DNA of 48,698 nt from Acidobacteriota bacterium (GTDB taxonomy: Bacteria > Acidobacteriota > Holophagae > Acanthopleuribacterales > Acanthopleuribacteraceae): contig PDUC01000010.1 of assembly GCA_002747255.1 (NCBI GenBank), forward strand, positions 1 to 48,698, read 5' to 3'. Below are positions 8,298 to 17,600 of the stretch, one piece after another. The notes under the pieces are model-generated. The model saw only the letters and a list, made by a program, of their open reading frames with translations. It was not told the DNA's origin and ran no database searches. A program made the translations under genes and the position numbers. The first letter of the stretch is position 1; each line of letters starts with the position of its first letter.

Positions 8298-8700
8298 TGA
8301 ATGGAATACTTGTGGACTCATGTGTGTTGCTCGATATTTTACTGATGATCCAAACTGGGCTGACTGGTCCGAAAAAATGTTGATAAAATACAGTCAAACC
8401 AATACATTGTACATCAATTCAATAATTTAAACTGAAGTTTCAATTGGATTTAATAATATTGAAGAAGTTGAATTGGCTGTAAAAGAAGCCGGTGTAAAAG
8501 TACTTGAGTTGCCGCGAGAAGCATTGTTCTTGGCCGGAAAGTTTTTTTTAAAATACAAAAGAAACAAAAGGGTAAAAAGCTCAACACTTCCAGACTTTTT
8601 CATAGGAGCTCATGCAGTGGTTTCTGCGTTCAACTTAATCACAAGAGATAGGACAAAATACAAAACCTACTACCCCAATCTTAAACTCATTGTTCCTTAG
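8294..8700 (+). pseudogene. PIN-domain toxin (VapC-like), broken by a frameshift and an ochre stop
   Basis: From the ATG at 8294 the frame gives MMNGILVDSCVLLDIL, the PIN N-terminus with its first acidic residue. One base is missing near 8336-8343, in GATATTTTACTG. In the shifted frame the sequence continues as TDDPNWADWSEKML and then INSIIxTEVSIGF, where x is TAA (8428-8430) in place of a tyrosine codon. It continues through LPDFFIGAHA and LITRDRTKY to the stop at 8700. All four PIN acidic positions (D, E, D, D) can be followed across the breaks. The span of 407 bases is one short of 136 codons, matching a single-base deletion. Two independent lesions argue for real decay. A 75-codon frame from 8473 is only the tail of this gene. 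Confidence 0.88.
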
Positions 8701-8905
8701 TTGTTCGCCGTAAAAAGACAAGATGGTTATGCCATGAGATTGTTTACAAGCAGAGTGCTTCAAACGGCGGTTCTTGTTTTGATTAGGACAAAGAGTTTAT
8801 TCACCGGGGACTTTAATCAATAACAACCTGAGTAACAAATCGTTCATCAAATTCGTCGCTGCTGAACATTGTTTAAGAGAAAGGATCTGATGCCAGACCC
8901 TCAAT

Positions 8906-9820
8906 TCACTCCAACTGTTTTAAATTGCGAAGCAGGCCTTCTTTTTTGGTTCTTTTAATGGGTGATTTTCTGAATAACTCCTGAAAATCATCGGGTTCAG
9001 CTTCCTGAAGTTCTTCCGGTGAAACTTCCTCGTATTGGGGTCTTGGTTTGAACTGTTCCTGAATGTCGTATCCGTGTCCCTTGCGGTTCCAGGGGCAAAC
9101 ATCCTGACAGACGTCGCAGCCGAAAATCCAGTTGTGCAGGTCGGTTCCTTCCTCAAAACCGCCCCGGTGTTCGATGTTGAGGTAACTGATGCACTTTCGC
9201 GAGTCCACAATGCCCGGTTCGACAATGGCTTTGGTGGGGCAGTGATCCATGCAGGCCGTGCAGTTTCCACAGCGCGAGGAAGACGGTTCAGCGTGGGGAA
9301 ACTCCAAATCCGTCAGAATACATGAAATAAAGAAGAAGCTCCCTTTTTTACCGTGAATGAGGCAGGAGTTTTTGCCAACCCAGCCCAGGCCAGCCTGTTG
9401 AGCCCAGTAGCGTTCAGCCACCGGGCCTGTATCCACATAAACCCGAAAATCAGCTGCTGGATGATCTGCCGCGATGAATCGACAGAGCTTCTTTAGTTTC
9501 TTTTTCAGAACATCGTGGTAGTCGTCACCGGCGGCATACCTCGCCAGTTGATGAGAAGCCAGTTGAATGGGTTCCTGGTGATAGGGTGTCAGCAGAACCA
9601 GAATGGACTGGACCGATGCCATAATCAATTTGGGGTCGAGGCGTTTTTCGATGTTGCGGGCGTACCATTCCATATCGGCGTGAAAACCGTCTTCAACCCA
9701 TTTCCTGTACTTTTCGCTTTGCTGCACTTTTCCGGCTTTGGCGGAAGCGAAGGCTGTAAACCCCAAGTCGAGCGCGTGCCGGGTGTACTGCTGAAATTGA
9801 TCTGCTGTAACGAGGGTCAT
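8906..9820 (-). CDS. queG: Epoxyqueuosine reductase QueG
   Basis: 304 residues. It carries out the last step of queuosine synthesis, reducing epoxyqueuosine in tRNA to queuosine with cobalamin and two [4Fe-4S] clusters. Visible features are the YVDTGPVAER segment with the likely proton-donor Asp (about residue 130), and two cysteine clusters: CGNCTACMDHCP (C184, C187, C190, C194) and C210 plus CDVCQDVCPW (C235, C238, C242). It is shorter than the E. coli enzyme (about 380 residues) because the C-terminal HEAT-like extension is absent, as in many homologues. The start overlaps the birA stop by 4 bases, so the two are co-translated. Confidence 0.93.
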   Translation of the reverse strand: MTLVTADQFQQYTRHALDLGFTAFASAKAGKVQQSEKYRKWVEDGFHADMEWYARNIEKRLDPKLIMASVQSILVLLTPYHQEPIQLASHQLARYAAGDDYHDVLKKKLKKLCRFIAADHPAADFRVYVDTGPVAERYWAQQAGLGWVGKNSCLIHGKKGSFFFISCILTDLEFPHAEPSSSRCGNCTACMDHCPTKAIVEPGIVDSRKCISYLNIEHRGGFEEGTDLHNWIFGCDVCQDVCPWNRKGHGYDIQEQFKPRPQYEEVSPEELQEAEPDDFQELFRKSPIKRTKKEGLLRNLKQLE

Positions 9821-10545
9821 AATTCGCTGACAGAGAAATCGGGTTCGGGATGCAGGACCGTCTCGATGGAGCCCTTTTGAGTCTGCAATTGAAAGTGACC
9901 TTTTTCTGAAAGCCCCATGAACCGGCCTTGTGTGTTCAGCCCGCCATTTCTTACTTCCAGCCAGCTGCCAACGCGCCAGCAGGCTCTTTTTTGCCAGCCC
10001 TTGATAACCCGGTCAGCCGTCCATGCCGTGCTCTGAATGGTGTGCAGCACTTCTTTCAGGAAGGCTTCTGCCTGAATTTCATAACCGTGGGCTTCGAGAG
10101 AGGTATTGGGTTTCTGAATGTCGTTTAACTCTTTGCTGGAGGCCAGATTGATGCCAATTCCCAGCACGGTGTGGACTTCTTCAGCGGATCTCCAGTTGGA
10201 TTCACAGAGTATGCCGCACACTTTCTTTCCCTTTAAGAGAACATCGTTGGGCCACTTCAAGGCCAGGTCGATTTCGGGGAACAGGCGCACCAGCGTTTGA
10301 TGGATCAATAAACCTGCAAAAACAGGATAGGGAAACTGACTGGGCAAGGGCCCTTTGGTGGATCCAAAACTAAAGGCCAGGGAGGTGTTTTTGGGAGAAA
10401 TCCACTTGCGCCCTCTGCTGCCCCGGCCTTTGCGCTGATCGAGTGTCCAGATCAGGACTTCATCGGAACGGTTTAGAGCTTCAAAAGCCAGATCGTTGGT
10501 TGAATCGCAAAAAGGGACGAAGGTCATTTCAGGCGAGTGGTACAT
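9817..10545 (-). CDS. birA: Biotin-[acetyl-CoA-carboxylase] ligase
   Basis: About 242 residues. It activates biotin as biotinyl-AMP and attaches it to the carrier protein of biotin-dependent carboxylases. The biotin-binding loop GRGSRGRKW lies near the N-terminus, followed by KWPND and the Lys-containing KGKKVCGIL. There is no N-terminal helix-turn-helix, so it is a monofunctional ligase, not a repressor. The start is uncertain: the ATG at 10545 is used; a TTG at 10557 overlaps the stop of the upstream small gene, but the GGAAGGG there is too close to it. It is co-transcribed with queG. Confidence 0.9.
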   Translation of the reverse strand: MYHSPEMTFVPFCDSTNDLAFEALNRSDEVLIWTLDQRKGRGSRGRKWISPKNTSLAFSFGSTKGPLPSQFPYPVFAGLLIHQTLVRLFPEIDLALKWPNDVLLKGKKVCGILCESNWRSAEEVHTVLGIGINLASSKELNDIQKPNTSLEAHGYEIQAEAFLKEVLHTIQSTAWTADRVIKGWQKRACWRVGSWLEVRNGGLNTQGRFMGLSEKGHFQLQTQKGSIETVLHPEPDFSVSEL

Positions 10546-10553
10546 GGCGCGGC

Positions 10554-10829
10554 TCAAACCCTTCCCGAAACAATCAGCTCCAGTTCTTCAAGGAGTTCTT
10601 CCAGATCACAACCGGTGATATCGGAAAATTCTTCAATGGAAAAGTCCATGTCTTCAAAGACAATGTCAAGATTGGAGGTTTTTGAGAATAACAGATCATC
10701 GACCCCTTTGTATTTTCGCATTAAAAGACCTACGTTCATGCGGGCGTTAATTAGTTTCTTCTTCTTCTTCATGGATACCTTGGTGGATTCCTTGAAAGAG
10801 TGGACTCGCCTTTGATTGTGTTTTGCCAT
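10554..10829 (-). CDS. Small basic-acidic protein, unknown
   Basis: 91 residues starting MAKHNQRRVHSF. The N-terminal half is strongly basic (MKKKKK) and the C-terminal half strongly acidic (EDMDFSIEEFSD, then CDLEELLEELEL). AGGAGA lies 7 bases before the ATG at 10829. It is the first gene of a minus-strand cluster ending in birA and queG. I do not recognise the family; the charge split suggests a nucleic-acid or protein adaptor, but that is a guess. Confidence 0.65.
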   Translation of the reverse strand: MAKHNQRRVHSFKESTKVSMKKKKKLINARMNVGLLMRKYKGVDDLLFSKTSNLDIVFEDMDFSIEEFSDITGCDLEELLEELELIVSGRV

Positions 10830-11006
10830 AGCGTCTCCTGATTTGTTCATGTTGTACGTATGAACCATCGTGTTTGCATTTCAGGATTATATCACAATCG
10901 CCTGCTTGTCAAACGCGGAACAAGCCATTTCGTCTGATCTACATTCCGTTTTGCCTACCATGTCACAATAGGGCTTTCAATGAGCGGCTGTCACAATTGT
11001 TTTAAC

Positions 11007-11033
11007 TTGGCTTTAACAGAGATGCTCTATAAT
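11007..11033 (+). promoter_or_regulatory. Candidate sigma-70 promoter of the glycosidase-like gene
   Basis: A perfect -10 TATAAT at 11028-11033 has TTGGCT at 11007-11012 as the best -35, with a short spacer of 15. The start codon follows about 44 bases later. Confidence 0.45.
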
Positions 11034-11076
11034 GGAACATTGACAGTGCAGGAAAAAGAAATTCTCAGGTGTGGAA

Positions 11077-12813
11077 ATGGTGTTTTTTCGTAGTACTCTT
11101 GTTTGCGTGTGCTTTATGGGTCTGGTTTCAGGTTATGCCAGGGACGAGGTTGAACCTTGCATAAGGTCAATAGCTACCTTGACAATTACAGAAGGTGATG
11201 ACTGGAGCTTACCTTCCGGTGTTACTCCCAAAGAGGGAACGGGTTTCTTTTCAGAAGAGCGTTCGCTTCCTCATCAGGTATCCATTCGCTCGGTCGATGT
11301 CTCTTGGCGGCAGATCAACCCCTCTCAGGGTGTTTATAATACCTCTCTGGCAGGTTCGGCCCAGGGTATGAATTTTCCCTCCCTTGATGCGCAGTTAGCT
11401 GACCCCTCGCCATTCTGGATGCGGATTTGGGCCAGCGGTCTTGATTGGGCACCCGAGTGGGTTGTTACAGATTGCGGGGTTACAGAAACCTGGCAGGACT
11501 ACGATGGCCAGTATCACATACCTATTTGGGATCCATGTGTCTGGAACCATTTGATGACCTGTTACAGGGAGTTTTTTATCAACAGAAACCTGAGAAGCGA
11601 TGACAGACTGGTGATGTTGTATGTGCCCGGTGCCTTTACCTGGTGTGAATTTGACTTTGAAATCATTGAACAGGCTGCCAGCAGCGGGCTGACTTTTACA
11701 GAATTCAACGCATGGTTTCAAGCCGCTATGGCGGAAATGGTGGCCATTTTTAACGGAGAAAACGCCACAGCAAGCGATGATTTCAGTTATAAACTGGTTT
11801 ACACGGGAGAAGACTATCCGTGGGGGCCCTGGAATGGTCAGGCCGATTTTCTGGCGCGGGATGCCGTTTTAGCGGGCTGCGGAATCAGAACGGGCATCAC
11901 GGAAGTGTTCAATTTTCACCTCAATCACACTCCCGCCTACGGAGCTTCCATCGCTCCAGATGGACATATTGTGGTCGATGAGAATTGGCCTTTGCTGAAC
12001 GACGGCCGAGTGATTGCCGCCGAAAACGAATGCTTTACCGCTTGCGGCTATGCTGTCAGCGATGTGTCCTACGCGGTTAAAATGGCCAATCTCAAGGCGC
12101 TTCAACTGAGAGTGAACTACTTGTATGTGGTGCCGGAAGACAGTTACCTGGATACTTATGCGGAGCACTGGGAATGGGTGCGGCTATCACTGGGCCGCAG
12201 GGCGGAAGATTCGCCCGATGCCTGGGTGGCTTTGCGGGAATTTCAGGATAAGTATTGGGAATACGACGATTCACATCAGTGGCAGGATAAACCCTGGATT
12301 CACAATTTTGAACGGTGGCTGGTTCAAAAAGATATCGGGACAAACGGTCAGACACGAAGAGGCACAGACATGCGAGTGGGTGAAGTGGATCCCGACAACG
12401 GCACGTCCTATGAAGGCAGAAGAACCCACCATGCCAATGGTCAGGACTACATCTATTTCTATGTGGATGACCTTTTCCTGAACGGCTTTTGTCCTTCCAT
12501 TCAGTTGAAAGTGACTTATCCGGATACAGGGCACGCTCAATGGACCGTTGAATACTTCAATGGCTCTGGAATGGTGCAAACACCGGTCGTGGTGAACCAG
12601 GATACAGGGGAGGTTAAAACGGCCTCGTTCGGCATTCAGGGAATCGACTTGAATGGCAGTTTACCCAATCAGGCCGATTTCCGAATTTACAACGGAGGAG
12701 CGGAAGACCTGGAAGTGCGTTTCGTCCGAATGATCAAGACGGCTCACTGGTCCAGGCTGGAAGACTGGCCGGATGAAACAAGTATTCTTCCACTGGTTTT
12801 ACAGGTTCAATAA
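11077..12813 (+). CDS. Secreted glycoside-hydrolase-like protein (TIM-barrel type, unassigned)
   Basis: 578 residues with a signal peptide (LVCVCFMGLVSGYA). The text after it resembles GH42/GH5-type barrel enzymes: VDVSWRQINPSQGVYN is the recurrent motif of a strand leading into 'as the plot begins', followed by WMRIWASGLDWAPEW, a Trp-rich substrate-cleft pattern. Acidic candidates for catalysis are in WCEFDFE and VYTGEDYPWGPW. The last 150 residues form a separate beta-sandwich-like region (YFYVDDLFLNG to the end), perhaps a carbohydrate-binding module. Exact family and substrate are unknown. I chose the ATG at 11077 with AGGTG upstream; a GTG at 11071 is the alternative. The gene stands alone, with its own promoter candidate. 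Confidence 0.65.
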   Translation: MVFFRSTLVCVCFMGLVSGYARDEVEPCIRSIATLTITEGDDWSLPSGVTPKEGTGFFSEERSLPHQVSIRSVDVSWRQINPSQGVYNTSLAGSAQGMNFPSLDAQLADPSPFWMRIWASGLDWAPEWVVTDCGVTETWQDYDGQYHIPIWDPCVWNHLMTCYREFFINRNLRSDDRLVMLYVPGAFTWCEFDFEIIEQAASSGLTFTEFNAWFQAAMAEMVAIFNGENATASDDFSYKLVYTGEDYPWGPWNGQADFLARDAVLAGCGIRTGITEVFNFHLNHTPAYGASIAPDGHIVVDENWPLLNDGRVIAAENECFTACGYAVSDVSYAVKMANLKALQLRVNYLYVVPEDSYLDTYAEHWEWVRLSLGRRAEDSPDAWVALREFQDKYWEYDDSHQWQDKPWIHNFERWLVQKDIGTNGQTRRGTDMRVGEVDPDNGTSYEGRRTHHANGQDYIYFYVDDLFLNGFCPSIQLKVTYPDTGHAQWTVEYFNGSGMVQTPVVVNQDTGEVKTASFGIQGIDLNGSLPNQADFRIYNGGAEDLEVRFVRMIKTAHWSRLEDWPDETSILPLVLQVQ

Positions 12814-12817
12814 TGCC

Positions 12818-12852
12818 GGTTATTTTTTAAAAATGTTTTCTTGAAAATAACC
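12818..12852. terminator. Inverted repeat after the glycosidase-like gene
   Basis: GGTTATTTT (12818-12826) pairs perfectly with AAAATAACC (12844-12852) around a 17-base loop, starting 5 bases after the stop codon. It has no T-run after the stem, so it is a weak terminator candidate. Confidence 0.4.
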
Positions 12853-12905
12853 AGGGGTATCGGTCGCGACGTCAATATATGTTTGAAAGTCGATCAAATC
12901 TAAAA

Positions 12906-12930
12906 AAAGAGGGTGAAACGCGTTCTCTTT
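12906..12930 (-). terminator. Possible terminator of the HPt gene
   Basis: On the minus strand AAAGAG and CTCTTT pair around a 13-base loop, and the second arm runs into TTTT. The stem is short, so this is tentative. It lies about 50 bases downstream of the HPt stop. Confidence 0.3.
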
Positions 12931-12981
12931 GGATGACTTGATTCTGTGGGTGTGAATGACTTGCTTGGCGAATAAAGCGGT

Positions 12982-13326
12982 TTAACCCAAATAGTTTGTA
13001 AAATAATCCTTAACTCCAGCAGCAGTATGGCGGATTTCGGAAATGAGTTGATTGACCCTTCCCGTATCGTGTTCGGTACAGGCACTTTCCAGATTTTTGC
13101 ATAGGCTGAATGTTTTTTTTACGCCTATATTGCCGCTGGAACCTTTAAGCGTGTGAGCCTCCCGCTTCAGGTCGTCCCAATTCTGACTGGCAGCCAGGCT
13201 TTCAATTGTCTGGATTCGCTCTTCAGTATCCATTAGGTACATCTCAATAATATCTCTTTCAAAGTCCATATCTCCTTCTGAGATATCCTTGATTTGTGAA
13301 ATGTCTACCAATCCTTCTGTGTCCAT
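12982..13326 (-). CDS. Histidine phosphotransfer (HPt) domain protein
   Basis: 114 residues, the size of a single HPt four-helix bundle. The phosphorylation motif is REAHTLKGSSGNIG with the phospho-accepting His at residue 58. Such proteins relay phosphate between a hybrid kinase receiver and a final response regulator. No kinase or regulator is adjacent, so the partners are elsewhere. GGAGAC lies about 6 bases before the ATG. An upstream promoter candidate (13384-13413) suggests it is transcribed alone. Confidence 0.88.
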   Translation of the reverse strand: MDTEGLVDISQIKDISEGDMDFERDIIEMYLMDTEERIQTIESLAASQNWDDLKREAHTLKGSSGNIGVKKTFSLCKNLESACTEHDTGRVNQLISEIRHTAAGVKDYFTNYLG

Positions 13327-13383
13327 GATGTCGTCTCCAGTGCGAAAATACAGACTGTATGAACAGTCAATGATACTATCGGT

Positions 13384-13413
13384 ATTATAGTAACATAAGT
13401 GTAATGGTTTTAA
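13384..13413 (-). promoter_or_regulatory. Candidate promoter for the HPt gene
   Basis: On the minus strand TTAAAA (13408-13413) and a perfect TATAAT (13384-13389) are separated by 18 bases, about 58 bases before the ATG. Between it and the gene is a small dyad ACTGT-TCAT-ACAGT (about 13350-13363) that could be an operator. Confidence 0.4.
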
Positions 13414-13439
13414 GTATAGAATGGATTGATGCGATCCTT

Positions 13440-13904
13440 TTACCCGCTTATATCGACCAGGTGACCACAGACTTGGGGTTCGATGTTGGTAAGGTAAGCG
13501 CTGACAATCATCACAGGGGAAAGGCCGGACTTGTTGTTTGAAGTGGTGTGGCTGGGACTTTGTCGGTCATGGAACAGCCTGGAATGGAACCAATCCATAT
13601 TCAGTCTGTTCTGACGGGTAAAATGAATGGTGTTTCGTTGGCTTTCTCCTGAATGTAAGGTTTCATCGCGCTTGAAAGCTTCTTCTGCATACAGGGGCTT
13701 CAGTTTCGGATTCGCCTTGTTGTGCCATGACATCAAGGCATAACGAGTATGATCCATCACTGAAGGCACTGTTGTCGTCATGGAATTCAATATAAATTGC
13801 CTGAAAGCAAATTGCAAGAGCTGTTTCAGGGCCATGCGTGCAGGTTGCAGAGCGTGATGTCCCTTCTTTCGTTTTTGAAATAAATGCCTGCCATGAAAGA
13901 GCAC
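13440..13904 (-). CDS. Doubtful open frame in a 650-bp gap
   Basis: The space between the HPt gene and the methyltransferase (13327-13976) holds a minus-strand frame of up to 154 codons, or 114 from an ATG at 13781. The protein has no recognisable motif apart from a C-terminal LVDISG, which faintly recalls PilZ domains. It has no clear ribosome binding site and odd composition (many His, Ser, Asn). It may be non-coding or a decayed gene. I found nothing better on the plus strand of this gap. Confidence 0.25.
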   Translation of the reverse strand: MLFHGRHLFQKRKKGHHALQPARMALKQLLQFAFRQFILNSMTTTVPSVMDHTRYALMSWHNKANPKLKPLYAEEAFKRDETLHSGESQRNTIHFTRQNRLNMDWFHSRLFHDRQSPSHTTSNNKSGLSPVMIVSAYLTNIEPQVCGHLVDISG

Positions 13905-13934
13905 AGAAAATCCGGGTGAAGGAGAGTTGTTCTC

Positions 13935-13943
13935 TGCTAGAAT
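13935..13943 (+). promoter_or_regulatory. Extended -10 element before the methyltransferase gene
   Basis: TGCTAGAAT, an extended -10 with the TG dinucleotide, lies 33 bases before the start codon. No good -35 is seen, as is usual for extended -10 promoters. The identical nonamer precedes the potassium channel gene (33063-33071). Confidence 0.4.
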
Positions 13944-13976
13944 AGTGCCGTGAATGAATGACCGGGAGTTGTTTAA

Positions 13977-14612
13977 TTGAGAGAAGCAGAAGAAAATAAA
14001 GAGCGATTCGATGAAATTTCAAAGGATTGGGATAAGAAATCAAGGCGGAATCAACTCGCTGAACGTGTATTTGAGGCCATTTCAAATAGGTACAGGTTGT
14101 CAACTTATCAAAGAGCTCTGGAGTTTGGATGCGGTACCGGCCTGCTGACCATGCAGATGGCAGAAAGACTCGGGCATATTACCGCTTGCGACGTATCACC
14201 CAAAATGCTCGATCAATTAAGGGCTAAAATCAGGGAAAAAAACCTGTCACACATCGATGTTTATGAGCGGGATATTGCCAGTGAACCTTTTGATGAGACG
14301 TTTGACTTTGTATTCAGCAGCATGACCATGCATCACATTGGCGATACAAAACGTCTGCTCGCGTATCTCTATCGAGTTTTGCAGCCTTCCGGGAAGATGG
14401 CCATTGCGGACCTCGATCAGGAAGACGGTTTTTTTCACGAACATGTTCACGGTGTCATGCACAACGGCTTTAGTCGCAACGATCTGGAGCCGATGTTAAA
14501 GGAAGCTGGATTTGTGAATATTCAGTTTAACGATGTCCACTCCATTGAAAAAGAAGATGCATCGGGGCGGCTAAAGTCCTATGGTGTCTTTCTCTTGACT
14601 GCAGAAAAATGA
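13977..14612 (+). CDS. Class I SAM-dependent methyltransferase
   Basis: 211 residues with a methyltransf_11-type fold. Motif I is LEFGCGTGLLTMQMA, then ACDVSPKML (SAM ribose-binding acidic residue), FDFVFSSMTMHHI, and LQPSGKMAIADL. Substrate unknown; the overall form resembles UbiE/SmtA-like small-molecule methyltransferases. The start is a TTG at 13977 with GGGAG 8 bases upstream; it puts the full N-terminal helix in frame. The stop overlaps the start of the debranching enzyme gene (ATGA), so the two are translated together, although a functional link is not obvious. Confidence 0.88.
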   Translation: MREAEENKERFDEISKDWDKKSRRNQLAERVFEAISNRYRLSTYQRALEFGCGTGLLTMQMAERLGHITACDVSPKMLDQLRAKIREKNLSHIDVYERDIASEPFDETFDFVFSSMTMHHIGDTKRLLAYLYRVLQPSGKMAIADLDQEDGFFHEHVHGVMHNGFSRNDLEPMLKEAGFVNIQFNDVHSIEKEDASGRLKSYGVFLLTAEK

Positions 14613-17600
14613 AAGTAAAACAAACGCCTGAATGCGGACAGGCGCATATTAAGTTCCGCGGTGATCGAATCCGTTTCACTTTGGAAAGCGATTTCCAGGG
14701 CATGGGCTTCATCCGAACCAATATCGGCCATGCTGATTTGGTAAGACGTGAAATCATCCAGCTCATTGAAGAGGGTAAACAGAGGTTGGGAGAAGACTGG
14801 TTCGATATTCCCATGGTTCAAACCCGTGAGAACTTCTTTGAACTGACCCTGCCCTTGCTCGAGGTTGGTCATTTTCAGGCGAAAGCGTATCTTCTTCCCG
14901 CGGGAAAGGCCGAACCCGTTTGGCCGGAAGGCGGCAATGTTACCATTAACGTCGAGCCCGACTGGAGCCGCTCGGGAAATACCATCTACTGCGCCTTCAC
15001 ACGGCAATTCGGGCGCAATAAAACCAAAAGAAGAAGGCTGGATCAAGCCGGGCAGACCCGGGAACGTCAGATTGCCAAGCTCGAGAAAAAGGGGTATTCT
15101 GTCATACCTCCTTCCGGAACTTTCCGCGACCTGATCGCTGAACTGGATCACATTTTCGATCAGCTGAACTGCAGGATTCTTCACCTGCTGCCCGTTCATC
15201 CCACTCCCACTGTCTATGGCCGCATGGGGCGTTTTGGCAGTCCCTATGCCGCACAGGACTTTACCGCTGTGGATCCGGCTCTTGCCCAATTCGACCCGGC
15301 ACACACGCCGCTGGATCAGTTTCGGGAACTGGTCGATGCCGTTCACCGCAAAGAGGGACGCCTGTTCATCGATATCGCCCTGAACCACACCGGCTGGGCC
15401 GCCAAGCTGCACGAAACCCATCCCGAATGGATCAGGAAAAACCAGGACGGCACCTTTCATCGACCCGGTGCATGGGGCATTGTATGGGGTGATTTGACCG
15501 AGCTGGAACACACCAACAAGGAGCTTTGGCTTTACCTGGCCGAGGTTCTTCTGACCTGGTGCCGCAGGGGAGTGGACGGTTTCAGGTGCGATGCCGGGTA
15601 CATGATTCCCGAATTGGCCTGGACTTACCTGGTCGCACGGGTTCGCGAAGAATTTCCAGACACCGTTTTTCTACTTGAAGGCCTTGGCGGTGATCCTGAA
15701 ATCACGCGGAAACTCATCGATTCTTCCAACCTGAACTGGGCTTACTCGGAACTGTTCCAGAATTACTCCAGGGAAGAGATTACACACTACATGCGCGGAG
15801 CCTGGTCGGATTCTGCCCGGTACGGCTGCATGGTTCACTACGCGGAGACGCACGACAACAACAGGCTTGCCTCTGTTTCCAAAGCGTACGCGCGAATGAG
15901 AGTGGCGCTCTGCGCGCTGCTGTCATCCAACGGTGCCTTTGGTTTTGCCAACGGCGTGGAGTGGCTTGCCGATGAAAAAATAGACGTCCATCTGGATTGC
16001 GGTCTCAACTGGGGCGCTGATGAGAATCTGGTCGCTTTTATCGGTGAGTTGAATGACCTGTTAAACAACCATCCCTGCTTCAAAGAGGGTGTTCAACTTG
16101 AGTTCCTCCCGCACGAAGATCCCGAGTTACTGATTTTCAAAAGGTCGGTTCCGGCCAGGGGCGTCAGCATGATGTGCGCTTTTAACTTGAGCGCTCAAAG
16201 GGCGATTCCCCTTGAAATCGATCGCGAAGGTTATCGGGTGATGTCCATTGGAGACGAATGGAACGGAAACAGTGAGAAAGCGGTTCTTGCTCCCAATCAC
16301 TTTGTCTGCCTGGAGACCGGTCAATTGTCGGGTGAAGACAGGAACCCTCTTGCCGCCATGGCGCAGGATGTGGTTTCCTATGCCAAATCGCTGCCTGAAG
16401 TGGGAAGGCTCCGTGCCGGGCAGCTGGCAGCGGACTTTGGCGCCGATCCGGTTGCCTTTTGTGAAAGAGTGGGAAGGGCGACGCTTTACCATTATCCCCA
16501 TGATCTGAATCGGCAGTTGGTACTGCCTTCCGATCACTTTCTTGTTCTCATGCTGCCCAACCCCTTTCATGCCCGCTTCAGAAAAAAGCAGCTTCAGGGG
16601 ATTGTGACGGACAATCGCATGTTTGTGGCTGTATTTGAACCGCTATGCGGCCGTAACGGAGAAGACCCTGCCCAATCACAAGCACAGTTCCAGGAACTTG
16701 AAATCGTCTCCCACGGAGCTGAAAAGACAGAGTCACACCGGGCCCGCGTCTTCATCGCCAGCCCCAATGAAAAGAGCCATCCGCTGCCCGTTGACTTTCA
16801 AACAGAGACGCTCTACCTAGGCACCAACAGGCGCGGCGGCATGTGCAGGGCCAATGTCAGCTGGGGTCGTCTTGCCAGCCGTTACGATGCCTTGCTTGCC
16901 TCCAATCTCGACTCAGACATACCCGAAGACCGCCACGTGTTCCTCAGGCGGTGGAGATGTTGGGTGCGCTACTGTGGCCATTCGGCTGCCGTGGCTCCTG
17001 AAACAACGGAATCCGTTTATGTCAACAATCACATTACCTATACTTTCGCTGTCCCGGTGGGTACGGGCAAGTGGATTAGGCTGAAAGCCGTGTTGCGGAT
17101 GTTACCCTATAAAAATGTAGTGCTTACCGAGTGGTTCCGTGACAAGAAAACGCATGAGGACATGCTGGACGATCACCTGAGTGTGGAGCTCATCGTGAGG
17201 CCTGATATCGAGGACAGGAGCTTTCATGAGCTTACCAAAGCCTATCAGGGCCCGGAAAGAGACATGCCGCGCCGTTTAAAGAAAAGGGGATCTTCAGAGT
17301 TGCTGTATCACAGTCATACCGGTTCCGACTATGTTTTCAAATGGAAGGAAGGCCGGTTTGTTCGGGAAGAGAAGTGGCTCTATCACGTTCATTACCCTCT
17401 AGAAAGCGGCAGGGGCCTGGATGATCGCGGCGATGTGTTCAGCCCGGGTTACTTCACGTTTAACCTGCGGGGAAACAACCGCAAAATACTGGCTGTTGGA
17501 GTCAGGGATGAGTTGAATCGCCTGCCGGAATACAGTCAGGCTGACAGCGAGGCGGAAGCGCGTATCAGGTTAAATACGGATCACGGTTTTCCCGTGTGGA

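Noticed and set aside
14579-15511. 310-codon minus-strand frame opposite the debranching enzyme gene
   Set aside because: It is a shadow of a well-supported coding frame; no motif or ribosome binding site.
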